NCBI GenBank assembly: GCA_963851095.1
Contig: CAWKOX010000033.1
Span: forward strand, 248,001 to 312,000
Reading direction: 5' to 3'
DNA length: 64,000 nucleotides
Source of the DNA: Oleispira sp963851095
GTDB taxonomy: Bacteria; Pseudomonadota; Gammaproteobacteria; Pseudomonadales; Oceanobacteraceae
The stretch's first letter is position 1. Each line of letters starts with the position of its first letter. The position numbers and the translations under genes were made by a program. Below are positions 8,248-15,954 of the stretch, piece by piece. The notes below the pieces were generated by a model, which was not told where the DNA came from, made no database searches, and saw only the letters and a list, made by a program, of their open reading frames with translations.

Positions 8248-9123
8248 TTAAGATTGAGCTCCCAGTACTTTGTCACGCTTCAAGACTGCATAAGTAAAGA
8301 GCGAGGCACTGATAAACATAAACAAGCTGTAGATACTCGGTGCTATCGACATTGAACTGCTTTCGAGTATCCCCGACGTAATTAATAGTGCTAACGTCCC
8401 GTTCTGCATACCCACTTCAATCGTAATCGCTCGTGACTGACTCTCTTGGTGAAGCAAAAACTTACCCGCAAAATAGCCCAGTGCCATTGTTGTTAAGTTT
8501 AGGATGATGGCTGCAGGACCTGCGGCCAATGCAAAATCAATAAGCTTTTCACCTAAGTTCACACAAATACTCGCAATCACAAAGGCCAGAACGGCCATAG
8601 AAAAGATACTGACAAAGCGCTCTGAACGCTTAGCTATGTCTGCCCACTTTCCTCGTACCGCCATGCCAATTAATACCGGAATAACGGTAACGATCATGAG
8701 CTTGATCCAAGTAGTAATAATCGGTAGGTCAAATTGATCACCCTCACTGCCATAAAAGTTAATTGCCCATAACGCTAATACAGGAATTGTGAAAGGCGTA
8801 ATAAACCCAATAACCGCGGTCAATGATACGGATAGACCGACATCGGCCTTGGCTAAGTAGCTGTATAGATTAGACGTTGCGCCGCCAGGACAGAGTGACA
8901 ATATGAATAAACCGATCGCTAACTCGCCAGTCAAACCTGTTAATGCGATGACGGCAATTGCGATGAGAGGCAATATTAACATCTGGCAGATAACGCCGAC
9001 GAAGAAGGCTTTAGGTTGTTTTAATACACGAGTAAAGTCAGCGGGAGTCAGGCTCAGGCCAACGCCTGTCATGATTAGAATGATGGCAATAGGTAGAGCG
9101 ACTTGTGTGAGGGTTTGAAACAT
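8248..9123 (-). CDS. Bile acid:sodium symporter (BASS) family transporter
   Basis: Inner-membrane secondary transporter of 291 residues with about 8-10 hydrophobic helices. Family hallmarks include SLCPGGATSNLYSYLAKADVGLS (the GGxxSN motif of the Na+-binding crossover helix) and, in the second half, EVGMQNGTLALLI (the conserved E-x-G-x-Q-N). The family carries bile acids, pantoate, pyruvate or other organic anions with Na+; the substrate here cannot be told. No operon partner is visible; the divergent neighbour is the ribosomal rpsP operon. Confidence 0.9.
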   Translation of the reverse strand: MFQTLTQVALPIAIILIMTGVGLSLTPADFTRVLKQPKAFFVGVICQMLILPLIAIAVIALTGLTGELAIGLFILSLCPGGATSNLYSYLAKADVGLSVSLTAVIGFITPFTIPVLALWAINFYGSEGDQFDLPIITTWIKLMIVTVIPVLIGMAVRGKWADIAKRSERFVSIFSMAVLAFVIASICVNLGEKLIDFALAAGPAAIILNLTTMALGYFAGKFLLHQESQSRAITIEVGMQNGTLALLITSGILESSSMSIAPSIYSLFMFISASLFTYAVLKRDKVLGAQS

Positions 9124-9198
9124 AGGTAGATCCGATTTTCTTATTGTTGGGCGATTTAATCAGCCACATTACATGGGGTAAGTAAGCGCTGCAAGCTA

Positions 9199-9227
9199 TT
9201 GGAATTATTAGTGGGTTGGTGTAGAAT
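9199..9227 (+). promoter_or_regulatory. Sigma-70-type promoter of the rpsP operon
   Basis: TTGGAA (9199-9204) and TAGAAT (9222-9227) are separated by exactly 17 bp. Just downstream, CCCTAAA-tt-TTTAGGG (9235-9250) forms a perfect 7-bp hairpin in the 5' leader, a possible regulatory structure. Confidence 0.65.
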
Positions 9228-9315
9228 GCGCGACCCCTAAATTTTTAGGGCTCTATAATCACGGTAGGCAATATCAACACCTACCCACAGATAAACGATC
9301 GGAGCGAAACACTTT

Positions 9316-9567
9316 ATGGTAGTTATCCGTTTAAGCCGAAGCGGCTCAAAAAAGCGTCCTTTTTATCATCTTTCTGTTGCGGATGAACGTAACCCACGTG
9401 ACGGTCGATTTATCGAACGCGTAGGTTTCTTCAACCCAGTAGCTCGTGGTTCTGAAGAAGCACTTCGTGTTGACGCCGAGCGCGTTGCATACTGGATCAG
9501 CAAAGGCGCACAGCCTTCTGCCCGTGTAGCTAAGTTATTAAAAGATAACGCTAAAGCACAAGCGTAA
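9316..9567 (+). CDS. rpsP: 30S ribosomal protein bS16
   Basis: Small-subunit ribosomal protein, 83 residues. It starts MVVIRLSRSGSKKRPFYHLSVAD and contains the conserved DGRFIERVGFFNP. First gene of the classic rpsP-rimM-trmD-rplS operon, reading from the promoter at 9199. The ribosome-binding site region is CGGAGCG before the ATG. Confidence 0.98.
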   Translation: MVVIRLSRSGSKKRPFYHLSVADERNPRDGRFIERVGFFNPVARGSEEALRVDAERVAYWISKGAQPSARVAKLLKDNAKAQA

Positions 9568-9590
9568 TCTTGCTTATACCGAGGAATATC

Positions 9591-10142
9591 ATGGCATCAT
9601 CACAGCAATCCAGTTTGATTAGCGACTCTGACGTAACTATCGTCGGAAAGGTGACGACCGCATTTGGTATTAAGGGTTGGGTAAAAATTTATTCTTTTAC
9701 CGATCCTATGAAAGGCATTCTGGATTATAAGAACTGGTTATTGAAGGTAAAAGGTCAATGGCAGCCTTATAAAGTGAAGGAAGGCAAGCCTCAAGGTAAA
9801 GGCATCGTTGCAAAGTTTGAAGGTATCAATGACCGTGATTTGGCCTTGGCATTAAGCCAAGTAGAAATTGCAGTTCGAACTTCTGACTTGCCACAACTTG
9901 CACAAGACGAATTTTATTGGTCTCAGCTTGTTGGTTTGATCGTCGTTAATAAAAACGGCGAGTTGTTAGGTAAAATCGATCATTTATTCAACTCTGGCGC
10001 GCCTCATGATGTGATGTGTGTGAAGGGATATGAAGGCAGTCTTGACCAGCAAGAACGCTTGATTCCTTACGTTGATGCCGTGATTGGTGAGATCGACTTG
10101 GATGCTGGTGAAATGCAAGTTGATTGGGAAGCAGACTTTTAA
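9591..10142 (+). CDS. rimM: Ribosome maturation factor RimM
   Basis: 30S assembly factor that binds uS19 and helps mature the head of the small subunit. It has the N-terminal RimM domain (VGKVTTAFGIKGWVKIYSFTD) and a C-terminal PRC-barrel with LIPYVDAVIGEIDLDAGEMQVDW. The start at 9591 gives 183 residues and has GAGGAA upstream; the in-frame TTG at 9570 is less likely. It lies 23 bp after rpsP. Confidence 0.96.
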   Translation: MASSQQSSLISDSDVTIVGKVTTAFGIKGWVKIYSFTDPMKGILDYKNWLLKVKGQWQPYKVKEGKPQGKGIVAKFEGINDRDLALALSQVEIAVRTSDLPQLAQDEFYWSQLVGLIVVNKNGELLGKIDHLFNSGAPHDVMCVKGYEGSLDQQERLIPYVDAVIGEIDLDAGEMQVDWEADF

Positions 10143-10167
10143 TTAAGCCTGTTTGTGTGGTGAATCC

Positions 10168-10932
10168 ATGTGGTTTGGAGTAGTAACACTGTTTCCTGAA
10201 ATGATTCAGCCTATGACCCAGTTGGGTGTAATAGGTCGATCGGTGAGACAGGGTCTATTGAGTTTAAGTGTTTGGAATCCTCGCGATTTCACACACGATA
10301 AACACCAAACAGTGGATGATCGTCCATACGGTGGTGGCCCAGGCATGTTGATGAAAATTCAACCGTTACGGGACGCAATTAATGCCGCTAAAGAAGCAGC
10401 CGGTGTTGTTGAAGGAGATACTGTAAAGGTTATTTACATGTCACCTCAAGGGCGCAAGCTGGATCAGGCTGGAGTGAATGAATTAGCTCAGCATGACAAA
10501 CTTATTTTAGTTGCAGGACGATACGAAGGCATCGATGAACGTCTGATCGAGGCCGAAATTGACGAAGAGTGGTCTGTCGGCGATTTCGTACTCAGTGGTG
10601 GTGAATTACCTGCCATGACGTTGTTAGATGCAGTAAGTAGACAAGTAGCGGGAGTTTTAGGGCACGAATTATCGGCCGTACAAGACTCCTTTGCGGATGG
10701 TTTACTCGACTGCCCACACTATACCCGCCCGGAAGAATTTGAAGGGCAAGAGGTACCCAGCGTATTGTTGAGCGGCAATCATAAGCTAATCAAACAATGG
10801 CGCCTGAAACAGTCCTTAGGACGTACTTGGCAACGACGACCAGACCTACTAGATAAGCTGGACTTAAACGACGAACAAGTTTCGTTATTAGAAGATTTTA
10901 AGCGTGAGTCAGAAGATTCTCACGATTATTAG
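10168..10932 (+). CDS. trmD: tRNA (guanine-N1-)-methyltransferase
   Basis: SPOUT methyltransferase that makes m1G37 in tRNAs reading CNN codons, preventing +1 frameshifting. The start MWFGVVTLFPEM matches the family. The knot region is clear: VDDRPYGGGPGMLM, YMSPQGRKLDQA, LVAGRYEGIDERLIE and the SAM loop VGDFVLSGGELPAMTL. At 254 residues it is normal in length. The longer frame beginning at 10153 adds five residues not typical of TrmD. Third gene of the operon. Confidence 0.97.
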   Translation: MWFGVVTLFPEMIQPMTQLGVIGRSVRQGLLSLSVWNPRDFTHDKHQTVDDRPYGGGPGMLMKIQPLRDAINAAKEAAGVVEGDTVKVIYMSPQGRKLDQAGVNELAQHDKLILVAGRYEGIDERLIEAEIDEEWSVGDFVLSGGELPAMTLLDAVSRQVAGVLGHELSAVQDSFADGLLDCPHYTRPEEFEGQEVPSVLLSGNHKLIKQWRLKQSLGRTWQRRPDLLDKLDLNDEQVSLLEDFKRESEDSHDY

Positions 10933-10942
10933 GGAGCATGCA

Positions 10943-11308
10943 ATGAGCAATAGAAACGTAATCATTCAGCAGCTTGAAGCAGAACAGCTTAAGCAAGAAG
11001 TACCAGCATTTGGCCCAGGCGACACGTTAGTCGTTCAAGTTAAAGTAGTTGAAGGCACTCGTGAGCGTCTACAGGCGTTTGAAGGTGTTGTAATTGGTAA
11101 GCGTAACCGCGGTGTTAACTCTGCGTTTACAGTACGTAAAATCTCTCACGGTGTGGGCGTTGAGCGTACTTTCCAAACTCACAGCCGTTTAATCGATTCT
11201 ATCGAAGTTAAACGTCGTGGTGCTGTACGTCAGGCTAAACTTTACTACCTACGCGAACGTAGCGGTAAATCTGCACGTATTAAAGAGAAGTTGGGTAAAA
11301 AAGCATAA
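10943..11308 (+). CDS. rplS: 50S ribosomal protein bL19
   Basis: Large-subunit protein at the subunit interface, 121 residues. Signature segments are FGPGDTLVVQVKV, RLQAFEGVVIGKRNRG and ERTFQTHSRLIDSIEVKRRG. The start at 10943 follows an AGGGAGC ribosome-binding site. Last gene of the operon, followed by a terminator. Confidence 0.98.
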   Translation: MSNRNVIIQQLEAEQLKQEVPAFGPGDTLVVQVKVVEGTRERLQAFEGVVIGKRNRGVNSAFTVRKISHGVGVERTFQTHSRLIDSIEVKRRGAVRQAKLYYLRERSGKSARIKEKLGKKA

Positions 11309-11350
11309 CTCTTTATTCAAGAGCGATGTGATTTTAGTCAAATCTAAAAG

Positions 11351-11374
11351 AACGGGCCTAGTGCCCGTTTTTTT
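11351..11374 (+). terminator. Terminator of the rpsP operon
   Basis: AACGGGC (11351-11357) pairs with GCCCGTT (11363-11369) over a 5-nt loop, followed by a T-run. Confidence 0.9.
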
Positions 11375-11470
11375 ATGTCTGAAATTCTGTACACTAACAG
11401 GAACTTAATGAGAACGGTGTTCTCAAAGCAATAACACAATTACAGCTGTAAAGAAAAGCGCGGAGATAGA

Positions 11471-12262
11471 ATGAGAATATTAGCGACCCTGTTAACCGTT
11501 TTAGCGGTTGCAAGTACCAGTTTTGCCGACGAAGCCGCGCAACCTGCTATGGATGCTGCAGAGCAAAATAAGCAGCTAAGCCTTCGAGTAGCGGCTCAGA
11601 TTTCAACGTCTTTTGGTCAACCCGTTAAAGTTCGAGAAGTGGTTAGCTTGGCTAATCAGCAAATTATTGAAGCTGTATTAGCGGATGGTTCATTGGTTCA
11701 CTTGACTCCTGATCTTACACACATGGTTTATCGCGGTGAGTTGTATGAACTATTGCCGATGAAGCCTAATAACATTACTAAAAATCGCAATAATATGAAG
11801 CGTGAAGGCTTGATGGCCGCTTTGGAAGATAAAGATCTAGTTGTTTTTAAAGCCAAGGGCGAAGAAAAAACTGTGATCAACGTATTCACTGATATCGATT
11901 GTGGGTATTGCCGTAAATTGCATGATGAAGTGGGCCGTTTAAATGACCTTGGCATTACTGTGCGCTATTTAGCGTATCCTCGTGCAGGTGTTACCGATCG
12001 CCGTACAGGCCAGTTGACGGGGGCTTTCAAGAAAATTAAATCTGTGTGGTGTGACGACAATCGTGCAGAAGCGATGACCGCCGCTAAGAAGAATCGTACG
12101 ATTAAAGATAATTTAAGCTGTGATGCGCCTATTGCTCAGCACATCGCATTAGGTCATGAAGTGGGTGTTACCGGTACACCGGCAATCGTATTGCAAGATG
12201 GCCGTTTTATCGGAGGTTATATGGCTGCTGATGATCTAGCAAAAGAGATTGGTGTTAAATAA
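11471..12262 (+). CDS. dsbC: Thiol:disulfide interchange protein DsbC
   Basis: Periplasmic disulfide isomerase, kept reduced by DsbD. Signal peptide at residues 1-19 (ending TSFA), then an N-terminal dimerization domain, then a thioredoxin domain with active site DIDCGYCRKLH and the cis-proline loop GVTGTPAIVLQDG. A second cysteine pair (WCDD and LSCD) matches the structural disulfide of DsbC. Its 263 residues slightly exceed the E. coli protein. Single gene with its own terminator at 12297. Confidence 0.93.
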   Translation: MRILATLLTVLAVASTSFADEAAQPAMDAAEQNKQLSLRVAAQISTSFGQPVKVREVVSLANQQIIEAVLADGSLVHLTPDLTHMVYRGELYELLPMKPNNITKNRNNMKREGLMAALEDKDLVVFKAKGEEKTVINVFTDIDCGYCRKLHDEVGRLNDLGITVRYLAYPRAGVTDRRTGQLTGAFKKIKSVWCDDNRAEAMTAAKKNRTIKDNLSCDAPIAQHIALGHEVGVTGTPAIVLQDGRFIGGYMAADDLAKEIGVK

Positions 12263-12296
12263 ATACTCAGTTTTTTATAACGTTATAAGATTGAAT

Positions 12297-12331
12297 AAGG
12301 CCCTATGAATGTATTTTATAGGGCCTTTTTT
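12297..12331 (+). terminator. Terminator of dsbC
   Basis: AAGGCCCTAT (12297-12306) pairs perfectly with ATAGGGCCTT (12318-12327), followed by T-rich DNA. Confidence 0.9.
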
Positions 12332-12339
12332 ATACACTA

Positions 12340-13411
12340 GACAATAATTTCCTGTCAAAAGAATAACTTCTGCAGTATTCCAACTCTATCTATCTGATAA
12401 CTATCAATTTTATTTTATGCAGCTATAGGCCGCGCGCGTCAAAATAGGATGACTTTGGGGGTCATGAAGAAGAAAATGATGTTAAGCCTGAAGTTTATCC
12501 ACAGAGGGCTGATACGCTAGGGGATAAGCGGATGTTAGTACTTACTTATTCCAGTGAGCCTGATTTAACTCAGATGTTTAAAATTCGACCATTTACTCTT
12601 TTTAATTGGCTGAGGAAGGATCAAAAAAGTTATGAAATATTCGCTAAAAAATATTGACAGAAAGTTAAAAAATAATTTTTCAACTTTCTTACTCACAATT
12701 TAAAAAGCTGAAGTGAATTAAATTTTAATTCTCGATAAATCTTGAGTTGAGACTATTGACTCTTATAACTCATTGAATTTAAAGGAAAAAATCAACTGGT
12801 TAAAAAACGTACAATCTAACGAGAGGGTAGATAACACGGGGTTTAGCGTACCTTTTAAAGAGTCTATCCACTAAGTTACCCACAGAAACTGTGGGTAAGA
12901 AAGCGAGCCTAGTAACCATGCGGCTTTGTTAGACAATGTTTAAACAATCGAGTCTTACTGACAAAATAGATTATTTAATAGCGCTGGAATAAAGCAAAAT
13001 AAATAGTGTCGTGAATTTCCTGTTATTCACAAGCCAAATGTTCATGTATTAATTATTTTATTAAACCTAGAGATGAGTCATAAAATTGTCAGGCTATCGA
13101 TAACGGATTGAAAAATATAGAGTTTTTATTTGAGTGAAAAAACAACAATCTGTAACGGTGGCAGTATTCATGCGGGTTGAGGGTTGTTATAAAAAACTTA
13201 TGCAGCATCTTATCCACAGAAAATGTTAATAAGTTATCTTCTACACTTTCTAGGCAGGGAATCACTCATATAGAATCATTCATATACATTAGTCATACAG
13301 AATGGCTAGTCTTGAATTATTCATACTAAGTTACTCAAAATATCAGGGCATAGTATGATGACTGTACGAGTCAACTTATGGCTACCGATGAAGAATATGT
13401 TAGAGGCCTGA
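12340..13411. other. AT-rich region without clear genes, with a DnaA-box cluster
   Basis: About 1.07 kb lacks a convincing gene. It holds two perfect DnaA boxes, TTATCCACA at 12495-12503 and 13210-13218. A perfect 10-bp inverted repeat at 12876-12898 (TTACCCACAG-aaa-CTGTGGGTAA) is two one-mismatch boxes facing each other. Weaker matches are CTATCCACT (12864-12872) and the reverse complement of TTATCCCCT (12519-12527). Canonical oriC neighbours (dnaA, mnmG, rpmH) are absent, so a DnaA-titration or reactivation site is more likely than oriC. It may also contain the small frame described at 12532. Confidence 0.5.
12532..12657 (+). CDS. Possible 41-residue HTH protein or gene remnant
   Basis: A short frame from ATG 12532, preceded by GGGGA at about 9 nt, encodes 41 residues. 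The stretch DLTQMFKIRPFTLFNWLRK has the spacing of a helix-turn-helix like those of small transposase or terminase subunits. The open frame continues upstream without an ATG back to a TAG near 12448, with gene-like composition (acidic, then EVYPQRADTL), so this could be the tail of a decayed gene. I do not recognise a family. Confidence 0.25.
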   Translation: MLVLTYSSEPDLTQMFKIRPFTLFNWLRKDQKSYEIFAKKY

Positions 13412-13822
13412 ATGTCGGCATTAATGCGGTTTAAAAATAAAGCAGTCAAAGTGTTATTACTGATCGTGGGCTGGCTGAGTGTGGTGCTAGGAGTGATTGG
13501 TATCTTTTTGCCGGTTATGCCAACCACGCCATTCTTATTATTAGCCGCTGCGTGTTTTATGCGCACATCGCCTAAGTTTTATAACTGGCTGGTAGGGCAT
13601 CCTAAGCTGGGGAAATACCTTGTGTATTATTTAGAAGGCAAAGGTATTCCGCTGAAAGCTAAGATATACACCATTGCCTTAATGGCCATCAGTATGAGTG
13701 TAACGACCTATATTGTGCCCGTTACCGAAATTAAGATTCTTCTTCCTCTGGTGGGGGTTCTGGTAGCTCTCTACATTGCTCGTCAACCAACACTCGTTCT
13801 GTCGCCTGAATCAAAGGACTAG
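13412..13822 (+). CDS. DUF454 (YbaN-like) inner-membrane protein
   Basis: A 136-residue membrane protein of the YbaN/DUF454 family; function unknown. The family signature VLGVIGIFLPVMPTTPFLLLAAACF lies in the first helices, followed by SPKFYNWLVGHPKLGKYL. About three to four membrane helices. AGAGG precedes the ATG. The last 92 bp overlap the 3' end of the convergent pseudouridine synthase gene. Confidence 0.88.
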   Translation: MSALMRFKNKAVKVLLLIVGWLSVVLGVIGIFLPVMPTTPFLLLAAACFMRTSPKFYNWLVGHPKLGKYLVYYLEGKGIPLKAKIYTIALMAISMSVTTYIVPVTEIKILLPLVGVLVALYIARQPTLVLSPESKD

Positions 13823-14540
13823 GCAAGCTGGTTAGCCAATCAAATCGCTCTAATAATCCCTTCATTGGTATGTCGAGCCCCGCGTACAGATCGACTCTTT
13901 CACCACTATAAGGGTGCTCAAAGCTTAGCTGCCATGCGTGCAGTAATAACCGACCGGCATCAAAATTATCACGGAAGTAGCGGCTATGACGGCCTTTGCC
14001 GTATCGAGCATCGCCAATAATAGGGTGACTAATGTGTTTTAAATGGCGACGAATTTGATGTTTACGCCCCGTTTTGGGCATGACTTCTACCAAGGAATAG
14101 CGCGACTGAGGGTATTTATCAATCTCAACATCAATTTCTACGGTCGCCAATAACTTGAAGTCTGTAATCGCTTCTTGAGCAGGCTTTATACGCTCGTGTT
14201 TCGCGTGCTTATCAACCGGGGGTACCATTGCGTAGTCTAAGTGAAGTTCTTCAGGCATATAGCCGCGCGTAACCGCTAGGTAGCGTTTTTCAACATCACG
14301 CTGGCGCCATTGCTCAACCATTAAGCTGGCCGTCTCGGAATTTAAGGCAAATAACAAAACCCCTGAAGTTGGCTTATCTAAGCGGTGAACAGGATAAACC
14401 CGTTGACCTAGTTGATTGCGCAGCAGTTGTAATGCAAACATCGTTTCATGGCGATCAATCTCACTGCGATGAACCAATAAACCTGACGGTTTGTTAATTG
14501 CGACTAGATTTTCATCTAGGTATAAAATTTCCAGTTTCAT
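13731..14540 (-). CDS. truC: RluA-family pseudouridine synthase, TruC-like
   Basis: Predicted tRNA pseudouridine synthase (TruC modifies U65 of some tRNAs). Starts MKLEILYLDENLVAINKPSG; the catalytic motif is PVHRLDKPTSGVLLFAL, with Asp in HRLD; the KTGRKHQIRRHLKHISHPIIGD segment is characteristic of the RluA family and LVHRSEIDRHE of TruC. The start at 14540 is preferred over the in-frame ATG at 14555 because relatives begin at this point. The C-terminal ~30 residues (Pro/Glu-rich, ending PPPEEEES) are an extension encoded antisense to the end of the DUF454 gene. Confidence 0.85.
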   Translation of the reverse strand: MKLEILYLDENLVAINKPSGLLVHRSEIDRHETMFALQLLRNQLGQRVYPVHRLDKPTSGVLLFALNSETASLMVEQWRQRDVEKRYLAVTRGYMPEELHLDYAMVPPVDKHAKHERIKPAQEAITDFKLLATVEIDVEIDKYPQSRYSLVEVMPKTGRKHQIRRHLKHISHPIIGDARYGKGRHSRYFRDNFDAGRLLLHAWQLSFEHPYSGERVDLYAGLDIPMKGLLERFDWLTSLPSPLIQATERVLVDEQCRELPEPPPEEEES

Positions 14541-14614
14541 TCGGCATCTAAACACTTAATTTGGGTCGGAAAATTATAACAAGGTTTATCCATCAATTTG
14601 AGAAGAAACGGTTT

Positions 14615-14630
14615 TTTGTTATATAACAAA
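14615..14630. promoter_or_regulatory. 16-bp perfect palindrome
   Basis: TTTGTTATATAACAAA is a perfect palindrome between the truC-like and DUF2007 genes, about 75 bp upstream of the former. It looks like a regulator binding site, but no candidate regulator is adjacent. Confidence 0.35.
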
Positions 14631-14792
14631 GGTCTTTCGTTGAATTTAGGAGACAAAAAGCTTCAATTTTGTGGCTTGTCATTTATGGAAGACCAAATCA
14701 CACCACAACTTATGGCTAGATCAACTAAACTAAAAGAATGAAATTGCGTGACGTTAAATGAAATGAATTAAGTTGCATGAAGGGCGATTAAT

Positions 14793-15128
14793 ATGAAATG
14801 TGTCTATGAAGCATCTGATGTTCTAGAAGCTCATGTGATTCAAGGTCTATTAGAACAACACAGAATAAGCGCGTTTATTGAGGGCGAACATCTTATGGGG
14901 GCTGTGGGTGGGCTACCTGCTGGGCGAGCTGTGCGTATTCTAGTAAATGATGACGATGTACAAGAAAGTACGGTTCTGATGCAAGAATATGACTCGACCA
15001 ATCAACCGTTAAGCCAGCAAGCGACGATTGCTCAGGGTGGAATGCCAAGGCACGGTAATAACTTACTGTTAGCGATGGCATTAATGGTGCTGATGATCTT
15101 TGTTGAAGCCTTCCGGTTTTTCTTTTAA
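14793..15128 (+). CDS. DUF2007-domain membrane-anchored protein
   Basis: A 111-residue protein. The first ~70 residues fit DUF2007 (putative signal-transducing domain): MKCVYEASDVLEAHVIQGLLEQHRISAFIEGEHL, then PAGRAVRILVNDDDV. A single C-terminal membrane helix (NNLLLAMALMVLMIFVEAF) suggests a cytoplasmic domain tethered to the inner membrane. Function unknown. Confidence 0.85.
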   Translation: MKCVYEASDVLEAHVIQGLLEQHRISAFIEGEHLMGAVGGLPAGRAVRILVNDDDVQESTVLMQEYDSTNQPLSQQATIAQGGMPRHGNNLLLAMALMVLMIFVEAFRFFF

Positions 15129-15180
15129 CTGCTTGAGCTACTTTTAGCTTGAGTTGCTAATCAGTATTAGTTGATCAGTA

Positions 15181-15708
15181 TTAGTTATCATCCGGCATAG
15201 CAATAAAATCAGTAGTGCCATAATCTACCCCTAATTGACTCAGCAAGGCTGTAATCTGTCCTCTATGGTGGGTTTGGTGATTAAATAGATGTTGCATCAC
15301 TTCTGGTAACGGCTTTACTTGCAGTTCTTCTTGACGGGTAAAATATTCAAGTCTACTTTCACAATCGCTTTCGCGTAAAAAATCACACCATTCGATAATC
15401 AGCTCATCCAATTTTTGACGGGCTTTTGCCAGATCTTTTAAAGAACTGTATAGAATTTCATCCAGTGCATTGGGTTTAGGCCAGTGATCGATTTTATCGT
15501 CAAGAATCGGAAATATCTTAGCAAGGCGGTTTAGCCAAAAAAGATCCCCTACGATAATGTGATTCCAACTGCCGACAACAGAGTGAAAGAAAACCCCCAA
15601 GTCTTTGTTTTGTTCAGGCTCAGGCAGGGATAAGCTGGCTTCGAGTAATGATTGATTAATCCAAGCATTATAACGAGCAGCGCGACGGTAATTATCGGAC
15701 CATTGCAT
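15181..15708 (-). CDS. DinB-family protein
   Basis: A 175-residue four-helix-bundle protein of the DinB/YfiT family, proteins that bind a metal through three histidines and often act as thiol-dependent transferases. Candidate ligands are H in WNHIIVGDLFW and the HQTHHRGQI motif near the C-terminus. A consensus AGGAGG ribosome-binding site precedes the ATG. Substrate and role are unknown. Confidence 0.85.
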   Translation of the reverse strand: MQWSDNYRRAARYNAWINQSLLEASLSLPEPEQNKDLGVFFHSVVGSWNHIIVGDLFWLNRLAKIFPILDDKIDHWPKPNALDEILYSSLKDLAKARQKLDELIIEWCDFLRESDCESRLEYFTRQEELQVKPLPEVMQHLFNHQTHHRGQITALLSQLGVDYGTTDFIAMPDDN

Positions 15709-15954
15709 AGAAACCTCCTGAAAGGCAGTTTTTGAGTCATCTGTTATAGATACATTAGCACGGGGGCTCTATTATGCTAAGCCTATATAGCAAACAGCGC
15801 TAACCCTATCTAAGGTTATAGATAAGTCCATGAAATAACAGCGCATTGGGCCTATGATTAATCAATATTTAGATCGTAATACTTATATCTAGCACTTATA
15901 TTTAGAGCTTAGTAAATACGACACAACAAGCCGATTTTATCCGCAGGAGAGTCA

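Noticed and set aside
8504..8737. 77-codon open frame opposite the BASS transporter gene
   Set aside because: It is fully inside the transporter gene on the opposite strand, has no start signal and shows low-complexity shadow sequence.
12340..13411. Chromosomal oriC
   Set aside because: DnaA boxes are present, but dnaA, dnaN, mnmG, mnmE, rpmH and rnpA are all absent from the surroundings, so I call it only a DnaA-box cluster.
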